Part shown: positions 41,255-49,686 of the stretch, piece by piece
Layout of the letters: each line of letters begins with the position of its first letter
How positions within the stretch are numbered: position 1 is the first letter of the stretch
Source of the DNA: Amoeboaphelidium occidentale
Taxonomy: Eukaryota; Aphelidiomycota; Aphelidea
Length of the DNA stretch: 49,686 nt
Assembly: GCA_023515795.1 (NCBI GenBank)
Contig: JALGPX010000082.1
Span: 1-49,686, forward strand
Direction: 5' to 3'
Program-made: the position numbers and the translations under genes
The notes under the pieces: model-generated
Told to the model about the DNA's origin: nothing
The model's input: the letters and a program-made list of their open reading frames with translations, nothing else
Database searches by the model: none

Positions 41255-42304
41255 ATGGCAGAGGAGCGAAGACCGTCGCTGCTGAAATTGCTTGATGGAG
41301 TATTAAACGTATTGAAATGGGCAGATTCCACAGTAGAGGACAAAAACGAATTATCACCATCGAAAGATAAAACAGGGGAGCAGGAGGAACTAATCGATCT
41401 CTTTGACAGGAACTTGCGGTTATCAGAAGCCAAGACAGAAGTCAAAGCAAAGGACGCCGTAGAAACGTTATCGTTTACAGAGGGAACAATTAAGGAATTA
41501 TCGGATCTCATTAAATCTGATAAATGCCAGAATATCATCATCATGGCTGGTGCTGGGATATCGACAGCTGCGGGAATCCCTGATTTTAGGTCGCCCGGAA
41601 CAGGGCTTTATAGCAACTTACAAAAGTATAATTTACCTTATCCAGAAGCGATTTTTGATATTGAGTATTTTATGGAGGATCCTGAACCATTCTTCACTCT
41701 AGCAAAGGAGCTTTATCCTGGTCAGTTCTTACCCACACTCTCTCATCATTTCATTCGGTTGCTTCAGGACAAGAAGAAGCTGTCACGGTGCTACACTCAG
41801 AATATCGATACTTTAGAGCGAGTTGCTGGAGTGAATGATGATCTATTGGTCGAGGCCCATGGTTCATTTCACACGGCGCATTGTGTGGATCTTACTTGTC
41901 ATGAAGAGTTTAGCCATGAGGATGTTCGTGAGACTATCCTTAAAGGAAATATACCGAAATGCTCACGATGTGGTGGTCTTGTAAAACCTGATATTGTTTT
42001 CTTTGGAGAGGGACTTCCTGCACGATTCTTTGAGTATCTGGAGAAAGACTTTCCACAATGCGATCTATTGATAGTAATGGGCACATCTTTGGCAGTGCAT
42101 CCTTTTGCATCATTAATAACTAAAGTTCGGAAGAATGTTCCCAGAGTTCTCGTAAATATGGAAGTTGCTGGAACGGAAGTCTATGGAGGGTTTGACTTCT
42201 CGAACAAGAAGCGTGATGTCTTTCTCGAGGGAAAATGTGATGAAATCTTGAAGGAACTCATAGATCATCTAAGTTGGGCTGAAGATTTAGAAAGCCTTAT
42301 CTAG
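41255..42304 (+). CDS. SIRT2/HST2-like: Sirtuin NAD-dependent deacetylase, class I (SIRT2/Hst2-like)
   Basis: NAD-dependent protein deacetylase of 349 residues, intronless. The catalytic core has MAGAGISTAAGIPDFRSPGT, CYTQNIDTLERVAGV, the catalytic His in LVEAHGSFHTAHC (about residue 202), zinc Cys pairs (HCVDLTC and CSRC) and GGLVKPDIVFFGEGLP. LIVMGTSLAVHPF and RVLVNMEV complete the Rossmann site. The core resembles the SIRT2/SIRT3/Hst2 clade. The N-terminal 80 residues are acidic and specific to this protein. The ATG at 41255 is the first in frame. The RUS-family gene begins 13 bp after its stop. Confidence 0.93.
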   Translation: MAEERRPSLLKLLDGVLNVLKWADSTVEDKNELSPSKDKTGEQEELIDLFDRNLRLSEAKTEVKAKDAVETLSFTEGTIKELSDLIKSDKCQNIIIMAGAGISTAAGIPDFRSPGTGLYSNLQKYNLPYPEAIFDIEYFMEDPEPFFTLAKELYPGQFLPTLSHHFIRLLQDKKKLSRCYTQNIDTLERVAGVNDDLLVEAHGSFHTAHCVDLTCHEEFSHEDVRETILKGNIPKCSRCGGLVKPDIVFFGEGLPARFFEYLEKDFPQCDLLIVMGTSLAVHPFASLITKVRKNVPRVLVNMEVAGTEVYGGFDFSNKKRDVFLEGKCDEILKELIDHLSWAEDLESLI

Positions 42305-42317
42305 AAGAACGGCGAAG

Positions 42318-43667
42318 ATGCTGTTTAGTTATATCCGTTTTTGTTTTAATAATCAAATAATGGTTGCAATTATTGAGTCTTCACCAGAGAACAACGAAGT
42401 AACTTACACATTTAACAAAGAGGGTTCCGTTACAAAATCTTCCAATAATAAAGCAGGGCTGAAACATATCCAGAGATCAAAGTCTTCGATTGTGGGATTG
42501 TTTTATGAGATCTTTCTTCCTGCTGGATATCCACAAACTGTGACTGAAGACTACGCTGCGTATCAAATTTACGATTCACTACAGGCTTTTTGTTCAACCA
42601 TTAATGGTCTTTTATCAACTCAGGCTGCCTTAAAAGAAGCGGGTGTTGGTGATTCTACGGCAACAGCGTTAAGCGCACTCCTGAGTTGGACTATCAAAGA
42701 CGGGACAGGCATGGTCGGGAGTATCTTATTTACTTGGAAGTTCGCTAAAAATTTGGATTATGATGCAAAGACTTGGAGGTTCATGGCTGATATATTCAAT
42801 GATCTCGGAATGGTTTTTGTTCTCTTGTCTCCAATGCTGAACTTTGACAAGAGGATATCGCTAGCTCTCTTGTGTATCGGAACTCTATTCAAATCTCTCT
42901 GTGGTGTATGTGGTGGTGCCACAAAAGGCGCTTTAACTCAGCATTTCGCGAAGAGCAACAACATGGCAGATGTTTCAGCTAAAGACGGATCGCAAGAAAC
43001 GATTATCAATTTGGTATCGATGATATTTGGGTCTTGGTTAATATCTCAACTTGAAACAAAGCTATATGCCTCCAAGCATCTGCTGGAACTATTCGGTTTG
43101 TCATCACAAGAACAATTCAAAATTCTCATGAGCTGGCTGCTCTTTGCTTTGCTCACGATAGGCCATTTATACGCAAACTATCAGGCCTGCAGAAGCGTGG
43201 TATTAGACACGATTAATGCGCAAAGAATTGAAATTCTCCTGAAGAACTACATCAAATCTATTACTGCTTCTGAGCAAATATATATGGTGTGCTCTCCTAA
43301 AGATGTATCAAAAGCAGAAAGTATCATAGTCTGGCATTTTAAACCAAGACGATTGGTCAAGATAGGAGTTTCGGTTGAGAAGTATATTGACAACATCACG
43401 CTAAGAGATCAATTGGAGTCCAATGGGTTCGCAATATTTCCGGACAAGAAAAGCATCCATGTTGTACTTGAAGAAACCTTTTCTGATTATTTGAAACTTG
43501 CGTATCTGTTAAACCTTCACAACGTTTGTGATGATCAAGACGTTGCGCGATATTCGCTGCATTATGACCGCTTCAAAGAGCAGCTGGTTAAAAGGGGCTG
43601 GAACATAAAAAATTTACAGATATCTTTTCGAGACGAAGGGTATCGAGTTAGAGCGAAGCATGAATAG
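42318..43667 (+). CDS. RUS family (DUF647) membrane protein
   Basis: It has 449 residues and no introns. Hallmarks of the Root UV-B Sensitive family are FLPAGYPQTVTEDYAAYQIY, YDSLQAFCSTINGLLSTQAA, TALSALLSWTIKDGTGMVG, WRFMADIFNDLGMVFVLLSP, CGVCGGATKGALTQHFAKSN and ADVSAKDGSQETIINL. Hydrophobic segments lie around 165-230 and 270-300. In plants RUS1/RUS2 act in early seedling development and auxin transport. The role in other eukaryotes (human C16orf58/RUSF1) is unclear, so no function is assigned. An alternative start at 42360 (MVAIIESSPENNE) is equally plausible. Confidence 0.9.
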   Translation: MLFSYIRFCFNNQIMVAIIESSPENNEVTYTFNKEGSVTKSSNNKAGLKHIQRSKSSIVGLFYEIFLPAGYPQTVTEDYAAYQIYDSLQAFCSTINGLLSTQAALKEAGVGDSTATALSALLSWTIKDGTGMVGSILFTWKFAKNLDYDAKTWRFMADIFNDLGMVFVLLSPMLNFDKRISLALLCIGTLFKSLCGVCGGATKGALTQHFAKSNNMADVSAKDGSQETIINLVSMIFGSWLISQLETKLYASKHLLELFGLSSQEQFKILMSWLLFALLTIGHLYANYQACRSVVLDTINAQRIEILLKNYIKSITASEQIYMVCSPKDVSKAESIIVWHFKPRRLVKIGVSVEKYIDNITLRDQLESNGFAIFPDKKSIHVVLEETFSDYLKLAYLLNLHNVCDDQDVARYSLHYDRFKEQLVKRGWNIKNLQISFRDEGYRVRAKHE

Positions 43668-43691
43668 AAAAGCATAAAAGTTTTCCGAAGG

Positions 43692-45695
43692 ATGAAACGA
43701 TTGAATCGAGAAGAATCATCAGACTCTTCCGATGATGAGGAAATTGGGCCACAGCCAATTGAAGTTCCTGAGCCTAACGCGGCTAATGAAGATAAATCTG
43801 CGCGATCGCAAGAAGTAGAGGAAGCTCCTGTTAAAGCAGATAAACCTAAAAAGCGGCAAAGAGGTATTCCCGCTGCAAAAGGCTTTAACGCCATAGTTCA
43901 ACTTAATGAGGATATTCTACTTGATGACCTCCCCTCAGCAGAAATGTACGAAAAGTCTTTCATGCACAGGGACCAATTGACATTGTGCGCTGCATCTTCG
44001 AAAACGCACTTCTTCTTTACGGCCTCCAAAGATGGACATTTAAAGCTGTGGAAGCGGACAGAAAAGGGATTTGAGTTTGTAAAGCACTTTAAAGCGCACT
44101 CTGAGTCGATTACCGGACTCGCAGTTTCGCGCGATGGTCGCCGCTTAGTTTCCATCTCGACTGACAAGACATGCAAAATTTACAACGTCACGGCCTTTGA
44201 TATGATAAGCATGTTCAAGTTTGATTATGTTCCTGGATATGTTTGTTGGTACTCGGAAGTGGAGAATGGCGTTGATACATTCTTGGCTATTACAGATAAG
44301 AACTCTAATAAGATTTTTCTATACGATTCTAACGGAGATGGTACTGCATTGCATGAGGTTGAAAGCGTTCACAAGTCTCCTTTAAAAGCTCTTCGATACA
44401 ATCATTCACATCATTGTTTTGTTTCTGCAGACGCAAAAGGATTCTTGGAATACTGGAAGCCAGAGGCGCCATTCACTAAGCCTAAAACTGTCAAATGGGA
44501 ACTCAGATCTGAAACTGATTTGTTAGAACATCTGAAATGCAAAGCTCCGGCGTCTAGTCTTGAAATATCTCCTGACGGCTCCAAGTTTGTTAGTTTCTCT
44601 TGTCAAGACCAAATCTTCAGATTATTCCAATTCGATTCGGGAAAGTTATTATACAAATTGGATGAGAGCATTGATAGTGTCGTTAAGTCTTATCAGAACG
44701 GAGATTCTCCAGTAAAGCTGGATGAGATGGAGTTCGGAAGACGTCTATCTGTAGAAAAGGAATTATTTTCGTCGCCTCAAGCTGATTTCATTAATCCACA
44801 ATTTGATGAAACAGGAAGCTTTCTTCTATATCCGTCTTTATTTGGTATTAAAGTGGTTAGTGTCTTTTCTGGAAGTTTAGTTAGAATTATCGGTCAAGGG
44901 GAGAATTTAAGATTCTTGAATGTTGCATTGTATCAGAATGATCCAGTAAAGCCGCAGATAATTACCGCAGAGCTTGTTGCATCCAATAATCCTGTATTGC
45001 AAAAGAAGACAGAAAGACAGCCAACTATTATAAGCTCTGCATTCAAGAAGAATCGCTTTTATATCTTGACAAGAATTTCACCAGGAACTACTCCAGGGTC
45101 AAGTGTGTCATCAAGAGATGTATTCAACGAAAAGCCATCAAAAGAAGAACAAACTGTTGCAGCCTCTCCGTCAAAATCAAAGATAGCTTCACAAGCAGTC
45201 ATCAGAACATCTCATGGAGATATATTCATCAAGTTCTTTCCGGAACGTGCTCCTAAAACCGTGGAAAACTTTGTAGGTCTTGCCAAGAGAGGGTATTATG
45301 ATAACTTGAAATTCCATCGTGTGATCAAAGGATTTATGATACAAACCGGCTGTCCATTTGGGGATGGAACAGGTGGAGATTCTATCTGGGGAAAACAGTT
45401 TGAAGATGAATTCCATCCTGATTTGAAACACGACAAAGCATTTACTGTAAGCATGGCGAATTGTGGCCCAAACACAAACCAGAGTCAATTTTTTATTACT
45501 ACAAAACCGACGGTAAATTCCATGCTTTTGTTGAATCTAATTCTGTTTTAGCCTTGGCTTGATTCAAAGCACACAGTTTTTGGTCGCGTAACAGCTGGAC
45601 AAGATACTGTAACTGCAATTGAGAATGTAAAGACAGACAAGAAGGACCGCCCATACAACGATGTTAAGATTATTGGAGTGGAAATAAGGAAATAG
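43692..45695 (+). CDS. PPWD1: Peptidylprolyl isomerase with WD repeats (PPWD1)
   Basis: This nuclear cyclophilin is associated with spliceosomal complexes. Two exons (43692-45512, 45552-45695) and a 39-nt intron give 654 residues (human about 646). An acidic Ser-rich N-terminus precedes WD40 repeats (about residues 85-330: [40 protein letters not shown]). The C-terminal cyclophilin domain (about 498-654) shows [73 protein letters not shown] and [13 protein letters not shown]. Two Arg/Phe catalytic positions ([11 protein letters not shown]) are retained. Confidence 0.94.
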
Positions 45696-45715
45696 ATCTT
45701 TTTGTTCAATTTGAT

Positions 45716-46310
45716 ATGACTGTGGAAGCAGAGAAGGCCAACATTCTGATAACAGGCACACCAGGTTGCGGAAAGACCACTTTAGCACAAAAATTAGCAG
45801 AAGCGACAGGATTACGACATGTACACGTTGGTGATCTTATTAAGCGCGAAAAGCTGTATGATGAATACGATGAAGAGTATGATTCTTATATTTTGAACGA
45901 AGATAAGGTAAAACTTTATGCTGTACCATTAATCCGAAAGCTATGCGACGCTGTTGCACCTGAAATCCTTCAAGGTGGCGCCATACTTGACTATCATTCG
46001 TGCGACTTCTTTGGAGAAGATTGGTTTGACCTGATCATAGTCTTACGCACCGAGACTAAAGTGCTCTATGATCGTCTTACTAGCAGGTACCTTCAGCAAG
46101 TATCATGATGACTTAAAATCTTGTAGACAATACTCTGAGCTGAAGATAAAAGAAAACGTGGAATGCGAAATTATGCAAGTTGCTTTAGATGAAGCCAAAG
46201 AAGCTTATCCTGACACCGCAGTTGTAGGACTACAGAGCAACACCGAAGAAGACATGTCGGAGAACATCAATCGTATCAGACAATGGCTTGAGGCCAATGA
46301 TCTTCTGTGA
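45716..46310 (+). CDS. AK6/FAP7: Adenylate kinase isoenzyme 6 / Fap7 (ribosome biogenesis)
   Basis: This nuclear NTPase binds uS11 (Rps14) and is required for final 18S maturation. Two exons (45716-46086, 46127-46310) with a 40-nt intron give 184 residues. The family P-loop is ITGTPGCGKTTLAQKLAE, followed by VHVGDLIKREKLYDEYDEEY, GAILDYHSCDFFGEDWFDLI (substrate His/Asp) and, across the intron, VLYDRLTSRQYSELKIKENV. ECEIMQVALDEAKEAY completes the match. It starts 20 bp after PPWD1. Confidence 0.95.
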
Positions 46311-46450
46311 ACACGAAGAGGGAGCACCAGAAAACGCAATAGATAACATTAATAGATTATGCATTAGAAGTTACAACAAGTTTTCTGAATATTCTTCCAA
46401 TGAAAATGGTCTCTTTAATTTCCTGCGACTGATCGCTGGATTCCTCAGAC

Positions 46451-47664
46451 ATGTCGAGCTCAAGCAAAACACAAAAGTAATTGTCGAAATTCCGAATTAT
46501 TCATTCCTGTCGATTTAGAAAGGGCGCTGAATTCCTCTGTAAAGTGCGGTACAAGAATACGCTGCCGGACTTGCCTTTTGGGCCTAAATTACTGCCAACT
46601 GGAGATGCGAGCGATTATGCAATTTTTAAGTATACGGACTGGATGAAGAGCATTCCTTATCCACTCACATTCCCAGGGGACCTTGGAATGCCACTGGACT
46701 TTGTAGATTTACAGGGCCCTCAAATAATGGATAATCCAATAATCGAAGATGAAGATATCATGCTATTAGAACCGTATAAAGAGCAGACTAGCGAGCCAAA
46801 TGGTGTAAAGATGCCCATGGTATCGTGGCTCAGGCGAACGGAGTATATTTCAACAGAGGCAAGTTCCTTTCGCCAGCGGAAGAATGAGACGGTGGATGAG
46901 AAGCGCATCAAACAGCGTCTCAAAGAGAACCCTGAAATATTTGCCACAGACAGAGAGTCTCAGATTAAGGCCATCGAAAAAGGATTCCAGGAAATTCAAG
47001 ATACCGAGAACAATATTATTCATCCTTTGAATCCTAATCTCGAAGCTGTTGAAGTTTATCCCGTGTTCCCTGACTATGATATGTGGTCTCAAGTCTTTGC
47101 ACAGTGCAGCTTTGACGATGATCCAGCCGCAGGCTTAAAGGGTTCAGTAGATGAAAACAAAGCAGAAGATTTAAAGAAGCGCTCTATAATGACTGCATTC
47201 GATGTTGATGGTAAAGACGTTATGGTTTACTATCTTCCGAAAGACAAGGGCTCAAACCCTATGCTTATCGATGGCGAGGAAGATGAGGATGAAGCAGAAC
47301 TTTACGAATACACAAGGCAGCTTGAATTTGTTCCTGTACGTGAAGAAGGCAAATTATTCTTTGTGATCGACCCTGAAAGAAAGATTGCAACGTACAACAA
47401 GGTTGATCTTACATTGAACTTGAAGAGAAAAAGAGAAAAGGTACGTCAGAGTCTATCTTTCTTACTTATGATTAGAGGAAATCACAGAGTGCGAATGGTT
47501 CTTCACAGCACGATATCTCTGCTGCAATTCCATCTATCTTGAGCGTTACACGGAGAGAGAAGACAGAAGAAGAAAAGGAGCGGTATGAAAGTGTTATGCG
47601 TTCGTTTACCAATCCAGATTTGTCCGACGCAGAAGCATCACACGAAAGCATGGATGAATTTTAG
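46451..47664 (+). CDS. PAF1: RNA polymerase II-associated factor 1 (Paf1)
   Basis: Subunit of the PAF complex for Pol II elongation and histone modification. Three exons (46451-46476, 46519-47440, 47476-47664; introns 42 and 35 nt) give 378 residues. The joined N-terminus shows EFLCKVRYKNTLPDLPFGPK, as in all Paf1 proteins. Further motifs are WLRRTEYISTEASSFRQRKN, HPLNPNLEAVEVYPVFPDYD and FVPVREEGKLFFVIDPERK. A basic RKREKRK and Ser-rich tail follows. It is shorter than human PAF1 (531), lacking most of the acidic C-terminus. The first exon has just 26 nt. Confidence 0.93.
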
Positions 47665-48502
<838 letters not shown>

Positions 48503-48692
48503 TTTAAATGAGATTTACTTTCTTTAACAACTCAAAAGTTATTTTGAAGATGAGATTCGAGAGTTGCTTGTTGCGCCTCAGTTTGCCAACAACACACATG
48601 GCTTGTTTGAACTCGAGATAACGCTTTAATCGAAGTAAATGAAGGATTGATGTTATATTGTACATATTTATTCATGCGATGTAAGAAGTAAT

Positions 48693-48805
48693 ATCGTTTA
48701 TTTGGTACCAAACTTAAAATAATCCTATTTTATAATTATTGTCATAATGATATAATGAAAATGATCATACTTTTTCAGTACACTTTTTGGTACCAAATAA
48801 ACGAT
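48693..48805. repeat. 113-bp MITE-like element with 20-bp perfect terminal inverted repeats
   Basis: 48693-48712 (ATCGTTTATTTGGTACCAAA) is the exact reverse complement of 48786-48805. The 73-bp interior is AT-rich. Each arm contains the palindrome TTGGTACCAA. No coding capacity and no clear target-site duplication were seen. Confidence 0.65.
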
Positions 48806-48984
48806 CTTTAAATATGCCTCGAAAATGTTCAAACAGTTCTTAAACACGCCTTAATATTCTTCACTTGTGACTTTGCTCTGCAGTTCTCTATTGGATCGTT
48901 TTGTGATGAGTCTTGGTCATGTCTAACACATGTCTAGAATGAGCATGATGATCTCGCATCAATGATGATATAAAGCTCTCACCA

Positions 48985-49330
48985 GATGCACTTGATAGCT
49001 TTCACATTTCACCTTTGCAGATGTTCAGGTTTGATGTTTGTTCTTTGATGACTCTGATCTTTGACACTTGACCTTTGACACCTTAAACCTTTGAGCCTTT
49101 GATGTTTCACTTGGTCTTCAATTGAAACTTCAACATTTCAAATTATCTATATATATCACGAGATATTTTTTAAAATAAATTAATTAATCAAAGGTGAAGG
49201 GTAAAAGGTGAAAGGGAAAAGGGAAAACATCAAGGGTGAAACAAGCAAAGGTCGAAACACCAAAGGTAAACTAAAGGTGCAAAGGTACAATGCTACAAAG
49301 ATATAAAGGTACAAAGGTGCAAAGCTATTA
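48985..49330. repeat. Inverted arrays of a degenerate ~10-bp repeat (CACCTTTG / CAAAGGTG)
   Basis: From about 48985 to 49115 the plus strand carries many CTTTGA/CCTTTGA units (TTGACACTTGACCTTTGACA). From about 49188 to 49330 it carries the reverse complement, CAAAGGT/AAAGGTG (GGTACAAAGGTGCAAAG). The units recur about every 10 bp. The arms are separated by an AT-rich spacer (TATATATATC, AATTAATTAATC), making a large imperfect fold-back. Confidence 0.6.
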
Positions 49331-49377
49331 ATTATTTAATTTCAGAATTTTAATAGTTCCCTATATATACATGTCTC

Positions 49378-49686
49378 ATGGTCAAAACCAGTCGGATTTC
49401 CTTTAATGAGCCCAAGAGGCTTCCATCCTTGGACTATCTCATTGATGAGTTTGATCTTGTCTTTGATGTGAAACCCCTGTGTCTCAAGAAAAAATTGAAG
49501 AATTCTTCCCTATTATTATTTATTGCAGGAGCTCACCTATTCTTTAAACGACTTAACAAGAGATTATTATGAGTTGGAATTTCAGATCTTCAAAGGTAAA
49601 GTTGAACATTTATTGCAATGTAAAGTCAATGATACTGGTTATCTTATTGGTCGAAATGAACTTTTGCCAATAAGGGATCTAGTGTA
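49378..49686 (+). CDS. Partial open reading frame at right edge, unknown (low confidence)
   Basis: An ATG at 49378 opens MVKTSRISFNEPKRLPSL and LDYLIDEFDLVFDVKPL. After a pyrimidine-rich stretch ending TTGCAG (49529) another frame remains open to the window end (ELTYSLNDLTRDYYELEFQI, then VNDTGYLIGRNELLPIRDLV). A 61-nt intron from the GTG after FDLVFD would join them in phase, but it is longer than the other introns. The family is not recognised; it could be the start of a gene or of a repeated element. Confidence 0.3.

Larger units (their letters stand above)
48503..49377. other. Non-coding, repeat-rich region upstream of calmodulin
   Basis: These 875 bp contain the calmodulin promoter (minus strand), the 113-bp inverted-repeat element and inverted arrays of short degenerate repeats. 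No open frame is convincing, and AT content is locally high near 49140-49185. Confidence 0.6.

Noticed and set aside
49188-49330. CRISPR-like or telomere-like array
   Set aside because: Units are degenerate, about 10 bp and without spacers, and the array is inverted and internal to the contig.

Overview
This is a stretch of a very compact nuclear genome from a unicellular eukaryote. About 35 protein genes lie in 49.7 kb. Most introns are GT-AG and only 31-46 nt long, and many carry a CTAAC/CTAAT branch-site-like motif just before the acceptor. Spliceosomal introns, ribosomal protein L31e, calmodulin, HOPS/CORVET Vps33, Paf1, EBP2 and nuclear-encoded mitochondrial enzymes exclude a prokaryote or virus. 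A five-domain AROM protein, a Dug3-type amidotransferase, an Sqs1-like R3H/G-patch protein and a SUR7/claudin-like tetraspan fit an early-diverging fungus or fungal relative. A fibro-slime receptor with an integrin-like NPxY tail and a RUS-family protein also occur in Amoebozoa and other protists. I therefore place the organism only as opisthokont/amoebozoan-like.

Layout. 1-4.3 kb is a poorer, accessory-looking region. It holds the 5' part of a divergent XPG-fold gene, two single-N contig joins each flanked by a direct duplicate, a frame-disrupted coding stretch, and a membrane-anchored leucine-rich protein. 4.7-13.5 kb is a minus-strand block: glycogen debranching enzyme, folylpolyglutamate synthase, mitochondrial ThrRS and IPP isomerase. 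13.5-16.1 kb has MLH1 and EBP2 on the plus strand. 16.1-28.6 kb alternates strands: mannose-6-phosphate isomerase, an unknown small protein, Vps33, a Dug3-like amidotransferase, a PH protein, pICln, an ADCK2-like kinase, a Gep4-type phosphatase, the fibro-slime receptor and a TPR/RS protein. 28.6-33.4 kb is AROM. 33.4-39.6 kb holds RNase H2A, an R3H/G-patch protein, medium-chain acyl-CoA dehydrogenase, 6-phosphogluconolactonase, UBE2C and a claudin-like tetraspan. After RPL31, six plus-strand genes follow closely from 40.3 to 47.7 kb: HemK-type methyltransferase, sirtuin, RUS protein, PPWD1, AK6/Fap7 and Paf1. Calmodulin is on the minus strand. The last 1.2 kb is repeat-rich and non-coding apart from a partial ORF at the edge.

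The genes are mainly housekeeping: carbon metabolism (debranching enzyme, PMI, 6PGL, ACADM), shikimate and isoprenoid synthesis (AROM, IDI), genome maintenance (MLH1, RNase H2A), RNA and ribosome biogenesis (EBP2, AK6, pICln, PPWD1, Sqs1-like, Paf1) and trafficking (Vps33). Neighbouring genes are often separated by fewer than 30 bp, so many promoters must be bidirectional or lie within the neighbouring gene. The most novel items are the fibro-slime receptor with a double NPLY tail, the inverted arrays of a roughly 10-bp repeat at the right end, a 113-bp MITE-like inverted repeat next to calmodulin, and the XPG-fold protein that has lost two metal-binding aspartates.
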